Source: Pseudoclavibacter sp. 13-3 (GTDB lineage: Bacteria; Actinomycetota; Actinomycetes; Actinomycetales; Microbacteriaceae). From it: a stretch of DNA of 64,000 bases. The stretch lies in NCBI RefSeq assembly GCF_021168475.1, contig NZ_JAJOZT010000001.1, positions 591,238 to 655,237 of the forward strand. The letters run 5' to 3'. Position numbers and translations under genes: made by a program. The first letter of the stretch is position 1. Every line of letters begins with the position of its first letter. Of the stretch, positions 54,066 to 61,967 are shown piece by piece. The notes beneath the pieces are model-generated. The model saw only the letters and a program-made list of their open reading frames with translations, made no database searches and had not been told where the DNA came from.

Positions 54066-55025
54066 TCAGCGCAGCGGCTCGAGCGTGCGCAGAACGTCAT
54101 CGAGCAGTGCCGATGCGCCGAAGCGCAACGACGCCGGGGTGACGAACGAGTCACCACAGATCACCCGCGCCAAGCGCAGGTAGGCCCTGGCCTGCTCCAC
54201 CGCGCGCACGCCTCCGGAGACCTTCACCCCGACGGTCTCGCCGGTCTCTTCACGCCAGTGCGCACTGGCCTGCAGCAGCACGGCGGCAGCCTCCGGAGTC
54301 GCTCCGGCCTGCCCCTTGCCGGTCGACGTCTTGACGAAATCGGCGCCGGCGAGCAGCGCGATGATCGCGGCATGGAACACGGAGTCGTAGCTGGGCAGCT
54401 CTCCCGTCTCGAGAATGACTTTGAGATGCGCACGGGTGCCGTCGCCGCGCTCCACCAGGCGTCGTGCGGCGAGCACCCAGTCGTAGACCCGCGCATAGCG
54501 CTCGCTGAGCAGCGCACCGCGGTCGATGACGATGTCGATCTCGTCTGCCCCTGCGGCCACGGCGTATTCGACCTCGGCGGCCTTCGCCGCGAACGGCGAC
54601 CGACCATGCGGAAACCCGCCGGCCACGGCTGCGAGCGCGACCGGGGCATCCGCCGCATCATCGAGCGCGACCCGAGCAGCACCCACCAGGTCGGCGTGCA
54701 CGCAGACCGCGGCCGTCGCGGGCAGCAACGCCGGCCGCACGAGATCGGCCTCGGGCGAGACCGCACGTCGCACCAGAGCCGCCACGCTCTCGGGGGTGTC
54801 GTTCGCCGACAGGCTGGTCAGGTCGATCAGCGAGGTGATCAGCCGCAGTTCGTCAGGTGTCACCGCGTCGCTGCTCGCGCTCTGGGTCTGCTGTCGCACC
54901 CACGGCGTCAGCTGGGCCGGGTCGATATGCGGCAGCGAGCGCAGCAGCGTCGAGATGCGTGCGTCGGTGGCCGGCCCGTCGAGCAGCTGCGCCGAGCGCT
55001 CCAGGATGCGATCGAAATCTGACAT
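54066..55025 (-). CDS. deoC: Deoxyribose-phosphate aldolase
   Basis: 319 aa. Cleaves 2-deoxyribose 5-phosphate to glyceraldehyde 3-phosphate and acetaldehyde. The Schiff-base lysine is in GADFVKTSTGKG and the second in VGVKVSGGVR. About 90 extra N-terminal residues relative to short DeoC forms. Divergent from a GntR regulator, 59 bases apart, which suggests control by it. Confidence 0.93.
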   Translation of the reverse strand: MSDFDRILERSAQLLDGPATDARISTLLRSLPHIDPAQLTPWVRQQTQSASSDAVTPDELRLITSLIDLTSLSANDTPESVAALVRRAVSPEADLVRPALLPATAAVCVHADLVGAARVALDDAADAPVALAAVAGGFPHGRSPFAAKAAEVEYAVAAGADEIDIVIDRGALLSERYARVYDWVLAARRLVERGDGTRAHLKVILETGELPSYDSVFHAAIIALLAGADFVKTSTGKGQAGATPEAAAVLLQASAHWREETGETVGVKVSGGVRAVEQARAYLRLARVICGDSFVTPASLRFGASALLDDVLRTLEPLR

Positions 55026-55071
55026 GCACGTCATTCTAGGCGGGCGGCCCGGCCCGGTCGACGCCGCCGGG

Positions 55072-55077
55072 TACGAT
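55072..55077 (+). promoter_or_regulatory. -10 box for leaderless GntR gene
   Basis: TACGAT ends seven bases before the ATG at 55085, placing transcription start at the codon. No Shine-Dalgarno. Confidence 0.45.
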
Positions 55078-55084
55078 GATGGGC

Positions 55085-55807
55085 ATGCAGAGACCCCGTT
55101 CCGTTCCGCTGAAGCACGAGCGCATCGCCGACGCTCTCGCAGCCGACATCCAGGCCGGGGTCTTCGCCGCCGACGAGCCGCTGCCCAGCGAGGCCGCGCT
55201 CGGTCGGCGTTTCGCTGCGAGCCGCAACACGGTGCGTCAGGCACTGGCCGCACTGACCGATCTGGGGCTCATCACGACGCGACCGGGCGTCGGCTCGTTC
55301 GTGACGTTTCATCCGGTGGATGCCGAACCTGCGCTGGGCTGGGCGAACGCGATTCAGCAGAAGGGTGCGGTCGGTCACGTTCGACTGCTCTCGATTCAGC
55401 GGGTGGCAGCTTCGGAACTGCCGGCCGGGCTGCTCGGCTCGCTCTCAGCACCGGCCGACCAGCTGCTGCGCATCGAGCGGGTGCGGCAAGTGGTCGGGGC
55501 GCGCACGATCTCGCTCGAGCGATCGCTGGTGCCGGCTGTCGCCGAGCTCGACGGACTGACCGAGCGGGGTCTGGTCGACGACTCGATCATCGCGACTCTG
55601 CGCGAGGCCGGTCTGGTCGCGGCGTCTGGCGAGCAGTGGGTCGACGTCGGTGCGCTCGGCGAGCGCGATGCGCAGTTGTTCGGCGGTGCCGCCGGATCGA
55701 GCGTTCTGGTGTCGCGCTGCGTCACGCGAGCAGCCGACGGCACGCTGGTCGAGTATGCCGAGTCGCTGATGGACCCCGGCTATTTTCGCCTGCATCTGAC
55801 TTTCTGA
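55085..55807 (+). CDS. GntR family regulator (HutC/UTRA type)
   Basis: 240 aa. N-terminal winged HTH (KHERIADALAADIQAGVFAADEPLPSE ... ASRNTVRQALAALTDLGLI) and a C-terminal UTRA ligand domain. The ATG at 55085 fits a leaderless message with TACGAT upstream; the ATG at 55076 is also possible. Divergent from deoC, so a deoxyribose- or nucleoside-responsive repressor is likely, but the ligand is inferred. Confidence 0.88.
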   Translation: MQRPRSVPLKHERIADALAADIQAGVFAADEPLPSEAALGRRFAASRNTVRQALAALTDLGLITTRPGVGSFVTFHPVDAEPALGWANAIQQKGAVGHVRLLSIQRVAASELPAGLLGSLSAPADQLLRIERVRQVVGARTISLERSLVPAVAELDGLTERGLVDDSIIATLREAGLVAASGEQWVDVGALGERDAQLFGGAAGSSVLVSRCVTRAADGTLVEYAESLMDPGYFRLHLTF

Positions 55808-55842
55808 CGCGCCCCGGCCCGGTGCTCTTCTAGGCTGGAGAC

Positions 55843-56232
55843 ATGACGAATCCAGACCTGCCCAAGTTCGACCCGCCAGCCTACCCGTCGACGCCCGCTC
55901 CCCCGCCCTACGGAGCACCGGGTCAGACCTACGGGGCACCGGGACAGGCCCCGTACCCGGCGCCCTACCAGCCGGTCGCCCAGTACAAGAGTCGCATCGC
56001 CGCCGGCCTGTTCGGCATCTTCTTCGGCACCGTGGGGGTGCACAACTTCTACCTCGGCAAGACCGGGCTCGCCGTAGCACAGCTGCTCATCACCGTGCTG
56101 TCGCTCGGCATGCTCGCCGTCGTCTCCACGATCTGGGGCCTGGTCGAAGGCATCCTCATTCTGGCGAAGGCGCCCAACTACCGCACAGACGGCACCGGCC
56201 AGCCGCTGCACGACTACATGACCGAAGACTGA
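55843..56232 (+). CDS. TM2 domain-containing protein
   Basis: 129 aa. A Pro/Gly/Tyr-rich N-terminus (residues 1-48) precedes a TM2 domain: SRIAAGLFGIFFGTVGVHNFYLG and the second helix with VVSTIWGLVEGI. Small membrane protein of unknown role. TAGGCT lies six bases before the ATG, so it may be leaderless. Confidence 0.88.
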   Translation: MTNPDLPKFDPPAYPSTPAPPPYGAPGQTYGAPGQAPYPAPYQPVAQYKSRIAAGLFGIFFGTVGVHNFYLGKTGLAVAQLLITVLSLGMLAVVSTIWGLVEGILILAKAPNYRTDGTGQPLHDYMTED

Positions 56233-56252
56233 GCCGCGCGCCCACCAGTGCA

Positions 56253-57752
56253 TCAGTGCTGGTGTGCGGCGGGCAGGCGCAGTGAGACGCCGCCTTCGGT
56301 TCCCGGTTCGACCACGACGAACTGCCCCATCATGCCTTCGTCTTCATGCCGCAGCAGGTGGCAGTGATACATGTAGGGCGTCAGCGGATCGGTGTCAGAG
56401 CCGAACTGCACAGCCAGGCGCACGCGTGTGGCGTGCGGCACGAAGACGGTGTCTTTCGGCCCGCGCATCCATTCAGGCGGTTCGGCGCCGTCGTACTCGA
56501 CGACACGGAACGAGCAGGAGTGGATGTGAAAGTTATGCGGGTCGACGGTGTTCGCCACCCGCCATTCCTCGAGCGCCGATGCAGGAACGACTTCGTCGAT
56601 GCGCTCCATGTCCATCGACAGCCCGTTGATGCGGTTGGCGTTGTCGAACGAGAAGTCGCGAGCCTTGCTGCCGACGGCAGGCGCACCGGCGGCCCGAGCG
56701 CCGGGCAGATCGGCTGCGAGCGGCGGCGAGGGCTGCAGCTGTTCGGCGGCGTCAAGCCTCAGCAGGTTGAAATCGGCGTTGTCGAGCACGTCGTTGCCGC
56801 CTTTGGCGCTGCGCAGCATCACCCGCTCGCCGGGCTGCAGCTCGATGACGATCTCGATGCGCTCGGCCGGGCTCAGCAGCACCTGCGTCGCGCTCACCGG
56901 CTGCTCCAGCAGCCCGGTGTCGGTGCCGATCACCGAGAAGGCGCGCTGATCGTCGCATTCGACGTGGTAAACGCGCGCGTTCGACCCGTTGACGATGCGC
57001 AGACGCACGCGTGTGGTCGTGACGGTGAAGTGCGGCAGCAGCGTGCCATTGACGAGAATGCTGTCGCCGAGCAGGCCGAACGCCGAGGCGTCGCCTGACA
57101 TCGAGAGGTCTCCGTCTCTCGTGAACGAACGATCCTGCAGGATCACCGGCACGTCGTCGACGCCGTAGGTGCTCGGGACGCCGGCCCGGCTCACAGCGGG
57201 GTCGTCGATCAGAAAGAGTCCGGCCAGCCCTCGGTACACCTGCTGCGCAGTCTCGCCGTGCGGATGCGGGTGGTACCAGAGCGTCGCAGCCGGCTGGGTG
57301 ATCGTCCAGTCAGGGTGCCAGTCGCCGCCGGCGTCGACCATCTGATGCGGGCCGCCATCCATTCTGGCCGGCAGCATCATGCCGTGCCAGTGCACGGTCG
57401 TGGCCTCGTCGAGGCCGTTGATGAAGTCGACCGCGACGTGCTCGCCGGGCTTCGCCCGCAGCGTCGGCCCCAGGTAGTCGCCGTTGTAGCCGGCGGTCTG
57501 CGCGGTCTTTCCCGAGACGAACTCGGTGCTGCCCCGTTGGGCGTGCAGCGCGAATCGGCGAATGCCTGCCGCGTCGACGGTGGCCGGCGCCTCAGCCGGG
57601 ATGTGCAGCGCATTGGTGAATGCCTCTGCGTCAGCCGTCGACACGGCCTGCGAGCAGCCGGCCAGCGTCGACCCCATGGCCCCGATGCCCAACGCGCCGA
57701 CGGCGATCAGCCCGGTGCGCTCGAGAAAGCCTCGACGACTGACTTCGGTCAT
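56253..57752 (-). CDS. Tat-exported lipoprotein multicopper oxidase
   Basis: 499 aa, three cupredoxin domains. Twin-arginine signal SRRGFLERTGLI followed by a lipobox LAGC near residue 33, so it is exported folded and lipid-anchored. Copper ligands: TVHWHGM, WYHPHPHG, HNFHIHS and HCHLLRHEDEGMM. The last motif with axial Met matches CotA/bilirubin-oxidase enzymes. Probably oxidises Cu(I), Mn or phenolics. Begins two bases after the M16 stop. Confidence 0.92.
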   Translation of the reverse strand: MTEVSRRGFLERTGLIAVGALGIGAMGSTLAGCSQAVSTADAEAFTNALHIPAEAPATVDAAGIRRFALHAQRGSTEFVSGKTAQTAGYNGDYLGPTLRAKPGEHVAVDFINGLDEATTVHWHGMMLPARMDGGPHQMVDAGGDWHPDWTITQPAATLWYHPHPHGETAQQVYRGLAGLFLIDDPAVSRAGVPSTYGVDDVPVILQDRSFTRDGDLSMSGDASAFGLLGDSILVNGTLLPHFTVTTTRVRLRIVNGSNARVYHVECDDQRAFSVIGTDTGLLEQPVSATQVLLSPAERIEIVIELQPGERVMLRSAKGGNDVLDNADFNLLRLDAAEQLQPSPPLAADLPGARAAGAPAVGSKARDFSFDNANRINGLSMDMERIDEVVPASALEEWRVANTVDPHNFHIHSCSFRVVEYDGAEPPEWMRGPKDTVFVPHATRVRLAVQFGSDTDPLTPYMYHCHLLRHEDEGMMGQFVVVEPGTEGGVSLRLPAAHQH

Positions 57753-57754
57753 CG

Positions 57755-59131
57755 TCAGTGCGCCTGTGCTGCCGAGCCCGTCGACTGGAGCTCACTCACC
57801 CGCAGTCGATCGGCGTCGATCGGCCCGACGGCGGCGATCTGCAGCGGCCCGGCGACGAGCTGGGTGGCGAGGTCGCGCACCTGCTCGGCGGTGACGTCGC
57901 GAATGCGCTCGATCGTCGCCGGCAGATCCCAGAGCTCCCCGAGCCCGATCTCTGACTTACCCAGACGCGTCATATGGTGCGAGCTGTCTTCGAACCCCAG
58001 CGTGATGCCGCCGGAGAGCTGTCCCTTGACACGCGCGAGCTCGGCAGAAGTCGGCCCCTGCTCGGCGAACCGGGCCATGACGTCCTGCATCAGACGCGCA
58101 ACCTCAGGCGCCGAGTCGGGCCGGGTGCCGGCATACAGGCCGAACGACCCGGCGTCGGCGTACGTGCCTGCGAACGAGTAGACCGAGTAGGCGAGGCCGC
58201 GCTGCTCGCGCACCTCTTGGAACAGGCGCGAGCTCATGCCCCCGCCGAGCACGCCGTTGAGCACGCTGAGTGTGAAGCGGCGGTTGTCCCAGCCTGCGAT
58301 GCCGCGCGTGCCCATGATCAGGTTGACCTGCTCGGCGTCGCGCTGACGCAGGTCGAAGCTCGGCTCGGCGAGTGCTGACAGCGAGCCGCGCGCGCGCCGC
58401 GGATGCAGGGCGCCGTGTGCGGATGCTCCCATGCCTCCGGCTGCGAGCGCCTCGCCGAGTCGGGCGAGCAGGTCATCGTGGTCGATGGCTCCGGCCGCGG
58501 TGACGACGATGTCTTCGGCGCGATAGTTCGCACGGTAATGCGCCCAGACGGCGTCGCGCCCGACCGCGCTGATCGACTCGGGAGTGCCGCCGATCGGGCG
58601 CCCCAGGCTCTCGCCGCGATACACGAGCGACGAGAAGAGCTCGTGCACGACGTCGGTGGGGTCGTCTTCGCTCATCGCGAGCTCTTCGAGAATGACCTTG
58701 CGCTCGCGCTCGAACTCGTCAGGGTCGATCACCGAGCTGATCACCATGTCGGTGAGCACGTCGACGGCGACTCCGAGGTCGGCGTCGCGCACCTTGGCAT
58801 AGTAGCAGGTGTGCTCTTTGCCGGTCAGCGCGTTCGATTCGCCGCCGATCTCGTCGAAGGCCACGGCGATGTCCATGGCCGTGCGCGTCGGCGTGCCCTT
58901 GAACAGCAGGTGCTCGAGAAAGTGCGTCGACCCGAATTGCCCCTCGTGCTCGTCGCGTGAGCCGACCGGCACCCAGATGCCCAAGGTCACCGAGTGTGCG
59001 CCGGGCATGTTCTCGGTGAGCACCCGCACGCCGTTGGGCAGCACCGTTCGGCGCACGGTCGCGCCGCCGTCGAGGTCGAATGAGGAGTCGTCCACGTCAA
59101 GTGGAAGCGAAAAAGGAGAGGTAGTAGCCAT
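57755..59131 (-). CDS. M16 family zinc metallopeptidase
   Basis: 458 aa pitrilysin/insulinase-type protease like mitochondrial processing peptidase beta. The inverted zinc motif HFLEH lies in GSTHFLEHLLFKGT near residue 62, with the distal Glu in ERKVILEELAMSEDD. Start at 59131 (MATTSPF). In many actinobacteria it follows pnp and precedes dapB; here it is followed by the multicopper oxidase. Confidence 0.92.
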   Translation of the reverse strand: MATTSPFSLPLDVDDSSFDLDGGATVRRTVLPNGVRVLTENMPGAHSVTLGIWVPVGSRDEHEGQFGSTHFLEHLLFKGTPTRTAMDIAVAFDEIGGESNALTGKEHTCYYAKVRDADLGVAVDVLTDMVISSVIDPDEFERERKVILEELAMSEDDPTDVVHELFSSLVYRGESLGRPIGGTPESISAVGRDAVWAHYRANYRAEDIVVTAAGAIDHDDLLARLGEALAAGGMGASAHGALHPRRARGSLSALAEPSFDLRQRDAEQVNLIMGTRGIAGWDNRRFTLSVLNGVLGGGMSSRLFQEVREQRGLAYSVYSFAGTYADAGSFGLYAGTRPDSAPEVARLMQDVMARFAEQGPTSAELARVKGQLSGGITLGFEDSSHHMTRLGKSEIGLGELWDLPATIERIRDVTAEQVRDLATQLVAGPLQIAAVGPIDADRLRVSELQSTGSAAQAH

Positions 59132-59205
59132 CCCGCTGAGTCTAGTCGGCCGGCCGGCCTCCTGCCCCGCGATCCGGCTGCCCCGACGATCCGGCCGGGA
59201 ATGGA

Positions 59206-60399
59206 ATGGGGGCCGTCGTCGCTGAGATCGCTGTGTCAGAATTCGAGGCCTCCGATCGTTCGCTCCCTGTGCCCGCACGTGCGCCCGTCGTGGTCATCGG
59301 AGCCGGCCAGGCAGGTCTCTCGACCGCGTACTGGCTGCTGCGTCGTGGGCTGCGCCCGAACGTCGACATGGTGGTCGTCGACCGCGACGCGGATGCAGGC
59401 GGGGCCTGGCAGCATCGCTGGCCGGCCATGCGCCTCGGCGACGCACACCGCGTGCACGATCTGCCGGGCATGCGCGATCTCGGGCTCAGCTTCGAGACGG
59501 CAGAACGGCAGCGTCCCGCACGCGACGTGGTCGTCGACTACTACCGCGCATACGAGGCGCATTTTCGCCTGCAGGTGCACCACGGGCATCGGGTCGAGCG
59601 CGTCGCCCGGCTGCCTCGTGCCCGACAGACCGGGGCAGACCGCTTCGAGGTCGTCGGCACCAGCGCCGCCGGGCCGTTCCGCATTCGCGCACAGGTCGTC
59701 GTCAGCGCGGCGGGCACGTGGGGTGCGCCGTTTCTGCCCTGGTACCCGGGCCGAGACCGCTTCGCCGGCCGCCAGCTGCACACACACGACTACCGATCGG
59801 CCGAGGAGTTCCGCGGGCAGCGGGTCGGCGTCGTCGGCGGCGGCACATCGGCCATCGAGCATCTCGCCGAGCTCGACGGCGTCGCCGCCCAGACCTGCTG
59901 GTTCGCCAGGCGACCGGTTCGCATCGTGCCCACGCACGGTCTCAGTGCCGAAGCGGGCCGCGCATCCGTCGCCGCTGCCGACGAGGCCGCGCGCGCCGGT
60001 CGAACGCTGCCCAGCATCGTGAGCACGACGGATGTGCCGGTCTCGTCATACATGAGAGATCTGTACGAGCGCGGCGGGCTGCGGCCACAGCCGATGTTTC
60101 GCCGACTCGACGAGCACGGTGCGGTGCTGGTCGACGGCACACGCATCGCACTCGACGCCGTGATCTGGGACACCGGGTTTCGCCCCGATCTCAGGCACCT
60201 GACCGGGCTGGGCCTGCGGGAGCAGGCCGGTGGGATCAGAGTGGTAGACGGTGTCGCGCATCGCGATCCAGCCCTGATTCTGGCCGGCTACGGCCCGCAG
60301 GCCAGCACGATCACGGCCGAGCGTTCTGGACGCGTCAATGCGCAGGCGGCGCTGGATGCGCTGAGCTCGCCGCCGTCCGGGCTGCATCTCGGCCAGTGA
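59206..60399 (+). CDS. Flavin-containing monooxygenase-like protein
   Basis: 397 aa. FAD motif VVIGAGQAGLSTAYWLL near residue 29, then NADPH motif VGVVGGGTSAIEHLAEL near residue 208, and late DTGFRPDLRHL. It resembles YUCCA/CzcO-like oxidoreductases. ATG at 59206 follows GGGAATGGA. Substrate unknown. Its stop lies directly beside a palindromic site. Confidence 0.85.
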   Translation: MGAVVAEIAVSEFEASDRSLPVPARAPVVVIGAGQAGLSTAYWLLRRGLRPNVDMVVVDRDADAGGAWQHRWPAMRLGDAHRVHDLPGMRDLGLSFETAERQRPARDVVVDYYRAYEAHFRLQVHHGHRVERVARLPRARQTGADRFEVVGTSAAGPFRIRAQVVVSAAGTWGAPFLPWYPGRDRFAGRQLHTHDYRSAEEFRGQRVGVVGGGTSAIEHLAELDGVAAQTCWFARRPVRIVPTHGLSAEAGRASVAAADEAARAGRTLPSIVSTTDVPVSSYMRDLYERGGLRPQPMFRRLDEHGAVLVDGTRIALDAVIWDTGFRPDLRHLTGLGLREQAGGIRVVDGVAHRDPALILAGYGPQASTITAERSGRVNAQAALDALSSPPSGLHLGQ

Positions 60400-60413
60400 T
60401 AAGGCATGCCTTA
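60400..60413. promoter_or_regulatory. Perfect 14-bp palindrome, possible DtxR-type site
   Basis: TAAGGCATGCCTTA. It resembles the core of DtxR/IdeR iron boxes (TTAGGCnnGCCTAA-like). It lies about 30 bases upstream of a TACAAT -10 box (60443-60448) for the TetR gene and near the heme-iron genes. Binding is inferred. Confidence 0.4.
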
Positions 60414-60442
60414 CTTTCATATGTCGTGAAGAGCCCGTACTT

Positions 60443-60448
60443 TACAAT
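60443..60448 (+). promoter_or_regulatory. -10 box for TetR gene
   Basis: TACAAT, about 30 bases before the ATG at 60478. A GGAAGG Shine-Dalgarno then follows, so this transcript has a conventional short leader. Confidence 0.5.
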
Positions 60449-60477
60449 GAAGTCAGCTCGAATCCGGAAGGCATGAG

Positions 60478-61197
60478 ATGACACCTCGCACCTATCGACG
60501 GGTCGAAACGCACGGCGCCGGCCCCACCGCATCAGGCTCGCACCGCAGTGCCCAGGCCATTCGAACGCGCGCCGAGCTGCTCTACGCCTCGGCCACCGCC
60601 ATCGGCGAACGCGGCTACGAGGCGACGTCTCTGGCCGACATCACGGCCGTGCTGCACAAGCCGAAGACCGCTCTGCGCTATCACTTCGACACGAAGGCCG
60701 ACATCGCGACCGCGCTGCTCGAGGCCGAGTTCGAGCGCTGGGAGACGATGCACGAGCTCGTCGACGACACCAATCGCACCGGGCTCGCCGGCCTCATCAC
60801 GATGATGCGCACCTTTCTCGCAGACAACGGCACCGGGCCTTACCAGCGGGCCGCCATCTCGCTGCTGCTCGATGCACCGGTGCTCGATGTCACGCTGCCC
60901 GCCCCGCCGTTCACCGCACGGCAGCTCGTGGCCGAGTACCTGACCGAGGCTCTTGAAGACGGCGAGGTCGACGGCGCGATCGAGGTGAAGACTGCCAGCG
61001 ACAGCATCGTCGACGCGACGCTCGGCGTCGTGCTGCGCTACCGGCTCGAGCCAGTCGTCGACCTCGAAGACAAGGCCGAATCGATTTGGAGCTGGTCTCT
61101 CATGGGGCTCGGCGTGAAGCGCCCGCATGTGCTGCTCGAGAAGTATCGGGCCATCGCACTGCCGCCGCACGACATCGAGACGAAGCGTCTGCTGTGA
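60478..61197 (+). CDS. TetR/AcrR family regulator (gamma-butyrolactone-receptor-like)
   Basis: 239 aa. HTH from residue 28 (AIRTRAELLYASATAIGERGYEATSLADITAVLHKPKTALRYHFDTK). The helix pattern and overall length recall ScbR/ArpA-type receptors, but ligand cannot be told. Ends nine bases before the tail of heme oxygenase (convergent). GGAAGG precedes the ATG. Confidence 0.87.
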   Translation: MTPRTYRRVETHGAGPTASGSHRSAQAIRTRAELLYASATAIGERGYEATSLADITAVLHKPKTALRYHFDTKADIATALLEAEFERWETMHELVDDTNRTGLAGLITMMRTFLADNGTGPYQRAAISLLLDAPVLDVTLPAPPFTARQLVAEYLTEALEDGEVDGAIEVKTASDSIVDATLGVVLRYRLEPVVDLEDKAESIWSWSLMGLGVKRPHVLLEKYRAIALPPHDIETKRLL

Positions 61198-61206
61198 TCG
61201 CGAGGG

Positions 61207-61866
61207 TCAGCGTGTGCGACCGAGGTCGTCGAAGAGGTCGGCGTTGAGCCGATACGCGCGCTTCGATTCGGCGACGAGCTGATCGATCTGCGCCGAGTCC
61301 AGGCCGAGATGGTCGATATGCTCGCGATAGGCCCGCTTGTAGCCGACCAGTTTGTCGATCTGGTCGAAGCGATAGAACGTGAGCTGGTCTTCGGTCGCAC
61401 CGTAGTGCCGCGACATCATCGTCGCGATGACCTGCCCGCCCGAGAGATCACCGAGATACCGGGTGTAGTGCTGGGCCAGGTAGGGAACCATGTCGTTGTC
61501 GGCCGCGACGGTGCGCAGATGCTCGACGTATCGACGAGTGGCGGCGAGCGCCGGGTGCTCGGCGCGCCAGTCGAGAACGCCCAGTTCGGTGAGGTCGTGG
61601 CGTGCCGCAGCGAATCTGTGCAGTCGTGGATCATGCAGGAACTCAGGCTCCTCGCTTCGAGACATGCGGTTCTCCAGAGCCTCATAGACATAGGCGAGCT
61701 GGGCCAGATATCTGGTGTAGTCGGCGAGGGTGAGACGACCTTCGATGAGGTCGGCGATGAAGGTCTTCGTCTCGGCCGCAGAATGCTCGGCGACAGTCGC
61801 GTCGCGCAGCCGGGCCGAGGGAGTCGCAGCAGCCGGTCGTTCCCTGCTCGTCGCTGTCATGGTCAT
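61207..61866 (-). CDS. hmuO: Biliverdin-producing heme oxygenase
   Basis: 219 aa, opens heme to biliverdin, CO and iron. Proximal His in VAEHSAAETKTFIADLIEG near residue 28 and distal helix YLGDLSGGQVIATMM near residue 143. Start may be 61866 or 61860; AGGTG precedes. Upstream of its start is TAAGGTA (61949-61955, minus), half of a DtxR-type site. Next to HtaA-type genes on the same strand, so part of heme-iron use. Confidence 0.93.
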   Translation of the reverse strand: MTMTATSRERPAAATPSARLRDATVAEHSAAETKTFIADLIEGRLTLADYTRYLAQLAYVYEALENRMSRSEEPEFLHDPRLHRFAAARHDLTELGVLDWRAEHPALAATRRYVEHLRTVAADNDMVPYLAQHYTRYLGDLSGGQVIATMMSRHYGATEDQLTFYRFDQIDKLVGYKRAYREHIDHLGLDSAQIDQLVAESKRAYRLNADLFDDLGRTR

Positions 61867-61967
61867 GGCACCTCATCTGTCTCTGTGTGTGGTCGTGCGC
61901 GCCACGAGCACTTGTTCGATTGAAAGAGCAACGCTCGTGTGTATGTTCTACCTTAGTCGCAATGCGG

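Noticed and set aside
61949-61955. Full DtxR box before heme oxygenase
   Set aside because: Only the left half (TAAGGTA) is present; the other arm does not match, so it is mentioned but not listed as a site.
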